This document shows positions 45,917 to 54,906 of a stretch of DNA of 64,000 nt, piece by piece. A model generated the notes under the pieces. The model had not been told where the DNA came from and made no database searches. It was given only the letters and a program-made list of their open reading frames with translations. The translations under genes were made by a program, and so were the position numbers. Position 1 is the first letter of the stretch. Each line of letters opens with the position of its first letter. The stretch lies in NCBI GenBank assembly GCA_023055425.1, contig JALGPY010000012.1:14319922-14383921 (forward strand). The letters are read 5' to 3'. Source of the DNA: Linanthus parryae. Its lineage: Eukaryota; Streptophyta; Magnoliopsida; Ericales; Polemoniaceae.

Positions 45917-47518
45917 TTGAATCTTGAAATGGATGAGGATAGCCCTTACATGAGGCCTGATAGGGCGATTGCACCTTTGAACATCATAGACTGCAGATTG
46001 CTTAGGGTTGACCATTTCTGCGACCATAGGTTTGTTAACATGGAGGCTCACCGTTTCTTTCTGCAAGACAAAAAGATTCGGTATGACATACCTGCTGAGA
46101 GGACCTTTCCCCGTGATAGAGTAGCAATGGGGGATGAGCTGTTCAACTATACTGGGCAGGACCATTTTGGGGATTTGTTTACTGGTTTCACCAATCTGCA
46201 AGTCAGTTCTGTGCTAGCTAAGGAGATTTTCAGCAATCTCCAGCAGTGCATGAACAGTGAAGCCCAGTCAATTGATTGGATTTACTGCAGAAAAAGATGT
46301 ATTCGAATCACCCCAGAGAGTATCCGAGAGAGTCTGGGTCTGGAATTAGTGTTGGATGACTGTCAGTTTCAGGAACTGAGGCGTCATCCATCTGAACAGC
46401 TTAACGAGCAGATCTTGACCACCCTGTGTGCTGGTGTACCAGGCCCTGCGACCTACCTGATTCGAGAGGCGAGATGGTGGACTGAGTGGGTGAACAACAG
46501 ATTTGTGGGTATTAAACACTTTACCCGCATTGATTATAACATTGCCCTTTTGGTGTACTGTCTGATGGCCCGAGTGCCTGTGAGCCTCCCGGAGATTATT
46601 TGTGAGTTTTTCCGGGAACGAAGAGAGACCCACAGCAAGAAGGGTTTGGGTCTCCTGGGGATGTTAACAAAAATGGCGCAGGATTATCTGGTGGTTATCC
46701 CTGGCGAGCTGAGAGATTATCGACCAGTGCAGGTACGCAAGTACCGAAACATGAGATGTGCGTTGCATGAGGCCGTGCACGGGCCTCCAGAGTTTGTCCA
46801 AGTGGACGATGATGATGATGATGCTCCACCGCAGGGTGGGGGTGTTGGCATGCCACCACCACCTCCTCCTGGTGATGGGGGTTTTCCAGCCTTACCAGGT
46901 CCCCTCCGACTGCCACGATCAGCCAGTTCCAGTGAACACAGGCAGGCCGACCCCGACTTAGGGCAGTCCAGCAGAGGGGCCAGGCGCAGTTCTTTTGGGC
47001 GCCTGGAGAGGACTGAGCATGAGGAATGGGTCAGAAAGAAAATTAAGGCCCAAGAAAAAGTACAGAACTACCTGGTAAGGACGGTCAAGAAAATGGCCAG
47101 GGGTCTTGGAAAGTTGTTCAAGACCCAGAAGCATATTTACCACGCTAACACAGCCGCATTGAGAGCTCATGAGGCGGCACTCGCTAAAATTCAGAGCAAC
47201 ATGCGTGGTAAGAGATTTAACTTTTCGGACCGCTATTCGAGTGATAATTGTCCCAGCTGGACAATGGAGGATAGCCGGCCATATGACAGCTTCTCTGGCC
47301 ATGACCCCACACCGAGTCCGGAACACGCTGACAGCGTTGGTGACCCCGGCAGACCCGGTACCCAGTACCCACCTAGGCAGCACGCCATGCTGCGAGGAAA
47401 CGCGCCAGGGGGCGAACCCCTTCACCATCTCCAGAGCCGACTGACCAGTCTACTCCGGAGAACACAGATTCTAGTTACATGCCAAATCAGTAGAGTCGCG
47501 AGGACGCGCCACCTCTAG
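45917..47518 (+). CDS. Athila D extra ORF (ORF2, env position), intact
   Basis: 533 codons from ATG 45917 to TAG 47516-47518. The N-terminal half has the motif shared with Athila A (WIYCRKRCIRITPESIRES) and Trp/Arg-rich segments (REARWWTEWVNNRFVG). From about residue 296 an Asp run is followed by Gly- and Pro-rich stretches (GMPPPPPPGDGG). A basic region follows (KKIKAQEKVQNYLVRTVKKM), possibly helical. No signal peptide, convincing membrane helix or furin-like site is visible, so I would not call it an envelope protein. It has no stop, although the neighbouring pol has three. Function unknown. Confidence 0.85.
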   Translation: MNLEMDEDSPYMRPDRAIAPLNIIDCRLLRVDHFCDHRFVNMEAHRFFLQDKKIRYDIPAERTFPRDRVAMGDELFNYTGQDHFGDLFTGFTNLQVSSVLAKEIFSNLQQCMNSEAQSIDWIYCRKRCIRITPESIRESLGLELVLDDCQFQELRRHPSEQLNEQILTTLCAGVPGPATYLIREARWWTEWVNNRFVGIKHFTRIDYNIALLVYCLMARVPVSLPEIICEFFRERRETHSKKGLGLLGMLTKMAQDYLVVIPGELRDYRPVQVRKYRNMRCALHEAVHGPPEFVQVDDDDDDAPPQGGGVGMPPPPPPGDGGFPALPGPLRLPRSASSSEHRQADPDLGQSSRGARRSSFGRLERTEHEEWVRKKIKAQEKVQNYLVRTVKKMARGLGKLFKTQKHIYHANTAALRAHEAALAKIQSNMRGKRFNFSDRYSSDNCPSWTMEDSRPYDSFSGHDPTPSPEHADSVGDPGRPGTQYPPRQHAMLRGNAPGGEPLHHLQSRLTSLLRRTQILVTCQISRVARTRHL

Positions 47519-48803
47519 TGTGGGGGTGGGGAATCGTGTCCTCCTGCATAGCCGTGTCAGCATATTTTTGTCCATTTTATTTTTAATTTTATTTTCATTT
47601 TTGAGTCAGCACGTTTTTTATGTTGAGTCTACCCACCAACTTTTCTGACTTTGCATGATATAAAAAAAAAGTAAATATAAAATATAAATAATATAAAAAA
47701 AATTGAGAAAGGGCAACTTAGGACCTAGAAACTGAAGAGAATCCAATGAAAGAGCTTATGAGAGAAGGAAGCACCGTAGCAGGGATACTTCAAATTTTAG
47801 TGTTTTGTGCGCAAGTCTCACGACAGGATGTCCCGGGTATTCAGGAATGTGGAAAGTAGATAACAGGCATACTTTTGACTTCTCTAGTGTGCTAGGCGGA
47901 TTTGGTCCTTAGATAATTGAATATTCTGTTTCTCGTGGAAACTGGTGGACTCTTGGAATCTGGGGTGGACCTTCGTGTAGAGTCGGTTTTATGCGGTACA
48001 AGTCTTTGGCCTAAGCGAAGTTGGGGAATGTACACCACCATCCCTTAAGGTGGTTCCAAGAGAAAATCCTAAAAAGCCCGCACTCTTAAAGCTCTACTGC
48101 ACAGTTGTAAAAAACAGAGGAGGTTTATTTAAAAAAAATAAAAAAACAAAACAAAAAAAAAAAACAATCTGAAAAAAAAATAAAAAAAAAAAATATTTGT
48201 GCTTAAATGAGAAACAACATAATGTGCTTCCATTCACATGGAAAATTTGGATTCAATCCAATTTAGAGCTTAAGAGGGAAATTAAAGTCAAGCCGTATTA
48301 CACAGGAGTTGTGTCTCCCAGCAATGGGACAATTTGCAAATCAAACGCAATAACGGCTAAGAGGGTCTGAAAACCTCAAATGACTTGGCGAAGAAAAATT
48401 ATCTGCTGACTTAAAAAAGCCTGGACCCTCTAAGTCAAAAGACGTGCTTTATCTTGGTTGGTTTGGTGGATGTTTGGGGACACCTTAGTGAGTTTGTGCA
48501 CAGGATCAGTTTATACCATTTCTTGCTGCGCGTTGTGGAATTTCAAAATGAGCTTGTGAGGATTTGATGATTTCATTTTATGATAGAGAGGTTGCCCAAT
48601 CTCAGGAAAAAAAAAAATTTTGCTGTGTCTTGAGTCAGTTTGTGTATATTTTGTATCTGAGTCAGTCATCTATTGAGTCTTTTGGTCTGTGTCATGAATC
48701 TGTGAAAAAGGGGAGTATGCAATTAAAGTATGCAAAAGATGGGTCTGCAAGGCAGTATGCAAGGGTCTGCTCGGGACGAGCAGAGTTTAGTGTGGGGGTA
48801 TTT
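47519..48803 (+). other. Athila D 3' non-coding region and polypurine tract
   Basis: It starts with TGGGGGTGGGG, just after ORF2. A-rich runs lie at 47660-47700 and 48125-48195, and GAGAAAGGGCAACTT near 47705. The hairpin GAGGTTGCCCAATCTC is at 48588-48603 and the hairpin CTGCTCGGGACGAGCAG at 48767-48783. TAGTGTGGGGGTATT (48789-48803) adjoins the LTR as the PPT. Shorter than the regions in A to C; the GTGGCCGCGAGAACGGC block is not seen. Confidence 0.72.
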
Positions 48804-50526
48804 TGACAGCTTGAAAATGGACTAGTCTGGGACATCTTTTTACCATTGGTTTTAACCCTGTGAGAGTTGAGTTTGCCCATTTTCAGCTTATTTTCCACCT
48901 GATACGAGGCATATATTTATAGGACATGATTGCAAGATTTGAGTAATTTCATGCATACTTTTGTTTGTTGGATATGATCGCGGGTACATGTTATAATGTG
49001 CAGGTAACAGGTGCCGAGAAATGCATGGGATTGACTTGGATGGGAAGCAGCGTATCAGGAGAGCTGAGCAGAAAAAAGAGCAGAAAAGTCTAAGTTGTGC
49101 GTTCAAACGCAGGGCACCTGCGTTCAAACGCACCAGATGGCAGCAGCGGGAAAATGGTGGAAAAGAGGCTAAGGCGTGCGTTCAGACGCACGGCCTCCGT
49201 TCAAACGCAGGGTTCAAATTCAGAAATGCAGAAAAGCTAAGGCGTGCGTTCAGACGCACGGCCTGCGTTCAAACGCAGGACTCAACATCAGAAGAAGAAA
49301 AGACCAAGTCGTGCGTTCAAACGCAGGGGAGCTGCGTTCAAACGCACGTGTCCGAGAAGTCAGAAGCCAGAGGAAGGAAAAGCGGTTAAGGCCTGCGTTC
49401 AAACGCAGGTGAGATGCGTTTGAACGCACGGAGGGTTTCCAGAAGCTTCCAGGACGGGTCTTTTTTAGGGTAAAACAGGAATTTCGTGCATCAGTTTTGG
49501 AGACTGTGGCAGTATAAAAGGAGGTGTCCCAGCACTGAATTAGGGTTACACATACACACTCATACATCTATCATCATCATCACAGCAGCCAGTTTCAGAG
49601 CCGTCAGGATTGGAGCAAGTCAGGATTGGAGCAGTTTTTCAGTATTCAGCCAATAACTAGTTTGATCTTTTCTCTCTTTTATGAAACGTTGTTTTTCAAT
49701 AATGCAAGCTAGCGAAACCTTTTTCCTAGGTTCTCGGTGAACCTAGGGTCTATGAATTCAGCAGACTTGGTTGTTTGATTTTCAGATGCATGGCTAGCTA
49801 AGCCTTAATACAGGATGGATTGTTTATTATTCTGTCTTTGATTTTATTTACATACATGAATGGCTTGATCACCCAGGAGTGTTAAAGACAGGATCTGGTG
49901 CGCGAGAGTGACCAGTGAGAGTTAGGAAGAAAAGACGGGATTTAGTACTCTGCCTTGATGGACCGAGAGGTGAAAAGAATCAGGGGACTAGCCCAGAAGC
50001 ATTAGACCAACTGTTAGACGTTTAGGGGGAGACCGAGAGGAGAACCTGTAACCCTAGCAGACTTAGAACGAACCTGCAGATTTAGGTGGACTGAGAGGAC
50101 CCGAAAATCTGCAGGAGAGTGATAGGTGCATGAGACCGAGAGGAGATTGTACTGTTGGTATGCTGGCATAAACAAAACCACCGTGTGTTTCTGAAATCGA
50201 ATATACCATGAAAGCTGGAGATTAACCCTAGGGGATCCTGGGACCTAGATTCTTAGAATTACTGATTTTTACAACTACAACAATTTTTGCAAAGTATTTA
50301 AAAGAAAAATAAAATAAGCTTTTCTAAATATTTTTTTATTTACTGCAATTTAGTGAGTAGAATCAAATCCCAAACCTTCCTCCTTTTTACAGACTTTGTG
50401 TCTAATTCTAATTCTAATAAGCAAAACTTAAACTGTTCTCGAGGGTTCGAAAATCAGAGTCACAATTACATACTCTATATTACTTGATCGTACACTTGCG
50501 AAAAAGCAGATAGATTTACGCTGTCA
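48804..50526 (+). repeat. 3' LTR of Athila D
   Basis: 1723 bp, TGACAGCTTG to ACGCTGTCA, followed by TCGGA. It contains the palindrome array 49097-49430 and TATAAAAG at 49513, 83 bp later. Confidence 0.96.
49097..49430 (+). repeat. Palindrome array in the Athila D 3' LTR
   Basis: Same unit as the 5' LTR array. Compared with it, this copy has an extra stretch of about 50 bp holding two units (about 49174-49223) and lacks about 36 bp holding two other units (38105-38140 of the 5' LTR). Confidence 0.92.
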
Positions 50527-52020
50527 TCGGACACCTTTGGCGAAGAAATAGAACAAAGATGGGTCAGCACGCGCCCGTCGGAACCCAGAATGGAGCAAAA
50601 ATGCAGAGAGTTCATTGTACCATGCGCGGGGAGCCTGTTTAAGACCATAGAGGGCTCGTCGTAGCTTGCATACATGAGTGGGATTGGAGCTATCCACATA
50701 TCTTGGAAGTTGTGCTAAGTAGACAGTATATTTGAGAGTACCATTGAGAAACGCATTGTTGATGTCCAGTTGACGAACTTTCCATCCACGCCAGAGTGCG
50801 AAGGTGAAGATAATGCGTACATGACAGGTTTCATGACAGGATTTAACGTTTATGAGTAATCACGCCCGAATTCCTGCGAGTAGCCTTTTGCCAAAAGGCG
50901 AGCTTTGTATTTGTCAACAGTACCATCAGCCTTGCGCTTGACCCGAAAAACCCATTTAGATCCCACAATAGGTTGGCCACGTCGAGGAACCAGATCCCAG
51001 GTTTGATTGCGTGCGAGAGCGGCAATTTCATCATCCATAACTTGTTTCCAATCTTTTAGTGCCTCAGCCACCGTTCGTGGTTCAATGGTAGTAGGAACAA
51101 GTTGAACAGTGGTGTTGTTGACAAACTGCGAATTGAAGTACTTGGGATTGGGATGGCGAGTGCTCATTGGTGCATGCGCAGGAGGTGATGCATGTACCTC
51201 ATTGGGAGAATTTGCATGATTGGGAGGCACATGAGCATATGCTGGCGCAAGTGCTGGTACGGTAGCGGGTGCATAGGTAGGCTCAGGTGTAGGCGTGTTG
51301 GGAGGCGCAGGTGCATTTGAAGGTACTTGTGTGGTAGTGGGATCATGTGCATGAGGACCCCTAGTAGGTAGCGTAGGTGCCAGAGCGAGTATATGCACAA
51401 GTGAAACTGAGCAAGTGAGTTAGTCATGGTATGGGATTCAGAATTGGTAGCATACTTAGTAAATGGTAAGGTGGCAAATGGAAAAATATAGGGGACGAAG
51501 CGCACATGGCGAGAGACGTAGGTTCAATGAATACCCTAAAAATACACATGGGATCGAACAAGGATCGAGTTTGTTGGTGGTATATGGTCGAAGCTAGGGG
51601 AAGCATTGGATACCAAAAGGTTTGAGTGATAGATATTTAGGGGAAGTGTGAAAGAGTCTGAACTATGGGAGTCATTGCGAAGAACAGGAGTTGGCATGCG
51701 ATTGATTATATAGACGAAAGTTTGGAATGCATGCGGCCACTAACTTAAGGGAAGGGATGCGGTATGGCGAAGAGATAGTCCGGTCTCAACAATGTGGCGA
51801 TGTCTACGCTCAGTAGAGCCATTGTGTTCTGGGGTATGAGGAGGTGTAGTTAGATGAGTGATGCCATGAAGATTAAGTTGGGGTAGGAGTTTTATGAACT
51901 CACCACCATTGTCTGAGTAGAGAGTGGCAATGGGTTGATCTAACCTCTTCTCGACAAGGTGTTTGAATTGCGAGAAAATTGAATTGACTTCAGATTTGTC
52001 ACGAGGAATCCAAGTTGCTC
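50527..52020 (-). pseudogene. Ale/Retrofit-like Copia: integrase end, linker and RT first half
   Basis: Reading down the minus strand from 52020: KSEVNSIFSQFKHLVEK, ATLYSDNGGEF (integrase Asp), TPPHTPEHNGSTERRHRHIV (integrase Glu), then a Pro/Ala-rich linker (51400-51150). RT follows with DEIAALARNQTWDLVPRR, GSKWVFRVKRKADGTVDKYK and ARLLAKGYSQEFGRDYS. A stop and frameshift come near 50860; then RQLDINNAFLNGTL and LRRALYGLKQAPRAWYNELS, up to the Athila D junction at 50531. The frame continues at 37549. Several shifts and stops make it a pseudogene. Confidence 0.88.
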
Positions 52021-52517
52021 ATGGTGGACATGGTTCAAGAGTTTGAAGGGGTGTTACCACATCAAGAGTTTGTGGCGGGGTTCCACAATCATTTGCATTC
52101 GTTCTCACAAAGGTGGTGTTTGAAGTGCAAGAAGGACAACTTTCAGTTGAAAGTAAAGCTTTCAACACTAATGTTGCATTTTCAAATCGGAAGTGTCAAG
52201 TCCAGGTGGGGACAGTGCGAGGAGCAAACAGAAGTTAGCAACTCACTCTCAAAGGTGGATATGGTCTAGCATTGACCACCCCATCAAATGGGAGAAATTG
52301 AGAGGTCTATGCCAAAAGTGGCGATCAACCACAACTGCACGGTCGTTGCTAGTAGTTTTACTAGTTTTACTGATCGCAAAGGGACTGGAGTGCGTAGAGT
52401 AGTTAGGCTAATTGAAGTGTACAAATCTTCAGGGGTTTGTTACTAACAAAACTACTCTAATCTAACTAAACTAACAATAAAAGCTAAGCTATACATATAA
52501 TTGCATAAAAAGCTCTA
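52021..52517. other. Unassigned sequence between Copia remnant and Helitron
   Basis: The Copia integrase sense is lost above about 52020. The plus strand has an 85-codon open frame (52015-52269) without recognisable similarity. The AT-rich end (52430-52517) could be a fragment of an LTR, but I cannot place it. Confidence 0.35.
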
Positions 52518-53185
52518 TCTCTACTACTATAAAAAGTTTAAGAGTTCCAAAATGTTTAGAACTTTGTATTGATTTTTCGATTTCCTACTTTTTGTCTTTT
52601 CCAAAAATACCCCTTGATAAAATAAAAATGTTTGAGTTGATCCTAATTAAGTAAATGTTGAAATTAAAATTAGTTATTGTTTTACCGTTACAGTTTTTTC
52701 AATGGAGTACGTACTCCATTTGATCCACCAAAATGAAATAGTTGGTGAAATTCAATGTAGTTATTATTTTACCGTTTCAACTATTGCAATGAAGTAATTG
52801 CTTGAACTTTAATTGAGTTAGTTTGTTTTTATTTCGTTGTTTCAGCCGTTATCATAATTTGTACTCCCAAGTAGATTAGATATCCTCTTCACACATTTCA
52901 TTCCGTCTTCTCTTCTAAATTTTCTTTATGTTATGTTGTTGTTTCAATTTAATCAAGAGGGTCAACTCACATTGATTTTGTGTTGTTTTCTTTGGTGGAT
53001 TTTGCAGGAACATCGAAGGGGAGAAAATTGTTCTGCGGTTATGATGGGTATGTTTGTTTTCTCTTACTTTACCCAAAGCAAAAGTTTTGATCCATATTTA
53101 CTTCCAATAATCTACATTTGACTTTCGGGTAACCAAGCCTTATCTTTCACGGTTCTGGATCAGTAAGGAAAAGCGTTATACATCT
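52518..53185 (+). other. Helitron left arm
   Basis: AT-rich; AAGAGTTCCAAAATGTTTAG near 52550 is common just inside plant Helitron 5' ends. No gene is recognised. It ends at CATCT, where Athila E begins. Confidence 0.6.
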
Positions 53186-54906
53186 TGACAAGATTTACTA
53201 ACGCTTTTAGACGCAAGTATACGGTCAAGTAGTAAGTGGAGTATTTTACGACTCCGAGTATCGAACCCAAGGGAATTGAACGACTTTTAGCTAATTAATA
53301 ATTAATTTAAAGCTACCTAAGTAACCGGTAATAAGTGTTTGATTTGAAGGTTCGTCACCCAAAAACAAGTGACTTAAAGTAAATGACAAACTACGCTACT
53401 CTTTTTATATGATTTTCAAGGTAAAGGAAGAAATGTTTGATTGATACGATTATGGAGAGAACCAGGCAATTGATGATCCCTAGGGCACATAACAGTTTCC
53501 GGATTACGCTAGTGATGTTTAGTTACACCGGGCTACACTCAGCATGTTCTTATGTCGATCTCACATGAATTTTCATAATCGATTGACTTCGGGTCCTCGC
53601 GGTCCACATTCGTCTACCGTTACGTTCTAGTTGGTTCTTTAGGCTCGCTCACCGGGTCCTGTCGGTCCACTGTTTTCACTAAACCCTACCAATACAAACC
53701 GAAACAACCCACACACGGTTATTCAAGCTCTCTTATCCTCTCGGTCTCAGAGAACTACAAGAATACTTCATATGTTCTTCAACACGTCTCTACTAGCTCA
53801 CTATCGTGCAACTATATCAACAACTAGCATACTGCGGGTGATCAAGCCAAGCATACTAAAGATTAAACACAAGAACAAGAAATCTAACAAGAACATCAAC
53901 TAGAATTAAGTTTTCAAAACATGAATCATGTCATCAATCCGGAAAAAAGCTAATCAAACCCTAGTTCTTCATCAATTTCCTAGCTTAAAGTGTTTAGCTA
54001 GACATATAATTTTTTAGCAATACACAAGTCTCCATAATCAATCAATAAGGGGGGGAAGAAGAAAAATCAAACGAGTAATCTTCAAGAATTGATGATCTCC
54101 GCCTTCAATCTTCGTCTCCCCTTGTTTCCTGCTCCCAAGATGTGTGAATGCCCTCACTTGCACGGCCTCCTAGGTTAGAATAAGTCTTCAATGCTCCAAA
54201 TTTCAAAAATTTGCGAAACAGCCCCAAAAATTGCGATCAGACCCTTTGTTCGCACGAACACTCGTGTGTTCGCACAAACAACATTTTGTTCTCTGTTCGC
54301 ACGAACAGAAATCTTGTTCATACAATTTTGTAGTCCCTTTTTCATCCTTTTTGGCCAACTGAAAAAAATTCTAAGGCATTTTGTTCGTGCGAACAGAATT
54401 GTTGTTCGCACGAACACCCCTGGAGATGAACTCAGATTTTCATCCTCTTCGACGGACAATAACTTTCTCGTCCGTTCTCTGTTTTAGCTCCGTGACCTAT
54501 CGCTGGAAAGCTCTTCGAGTATACTTTCATTTGGCACTTGTGTCACTACAAAATGTATTGTAGAACTCAAGATACTATCAAAATAGTGGATATTGGTCAC
54601 TTTTGCTCCTCCGACATTGCTTCTCTTGCTTCCTCTTGAATTTGCTTTGTTTCCGAAGTTCATTTCATGCCTCCTAGCCATCGTTTAGCATCCGTTCCTG
54701 TCAAGACAACATGAACAACCATACCAAGGGATTATATTTGATAAATAACATCGAAATATGCATCGAAACGCCTGGATTAACAATAAAGTGCTAAAAACTC
54801 AACTTTCTACCTCAACATTCATAGTGTAAAACTCATATTTCAACCCCAGAATGACGCAAAATGATATTAAATATGCAAGAAATATAACTCTAATAAAGAG
54901 TTATCA
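53186..54906 (-). repeat. 3' LTR of Athila E
   Basis: On the minus strand it starts TGATAACTCTTTATTAGAG and ends AATCTTGTCA. It contains a palindrome array (54247-54416). Confidence 0.9.
54247..54416 (-). repeat. Palindrome array, unit TGTTCGTGCGAACA (3' LTR of E)
   Basis: Units start at 54247, 54267, 54294, a decayed one near 54315, then 54382 and 54403. The end pairs are 20 and 21 bp apart. Confidence 0.88.

Larger units (their letters stand above)
37550..50526 (+). mobile_element. Athila D: near-complete Athila element
   Basis: Element of 12,977 bp with TGACAGC and GCTGTCA ends and the perfect duplication TCGGA at 37545-37549 and 50527-50531. It has LTRs (37550-39257, 48804-50526), a tRNA-Asp primer site, gag-PR, RT, RNase H and IN in one frame, the post-pol motif, a long palindrome array, a TATA box, an intact extra ORF, a 3' non-coding region and a PPT. 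Three in-frame stops (41840, 42725, 42776) would prevent making a full Gag-Pol. The LTRs are almost identical outside the palindrome arrays, so insertion is recent. It splits the RT gene of the Ale-like Copia. Confidence 0.96.

Noticed and set aside
45917..47518. True envelope glycoprotein
   Set aside because: Position alone suggests env. I see no signal peptide, membrane anchor or cleavage site, so I kept the neutral name extra ORF.
52015..52269. 85-codon frame as a host gene fragment
   Set aside because: No recognisable domain and no supporting gene structure. Listed only as unassigned sequence.
54175..54563. Frames with repeated ARTK and VRTN peptides, on both strands (also 60878-61220)
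   Set aside because: Translations of the Athila E array inside an LTR.
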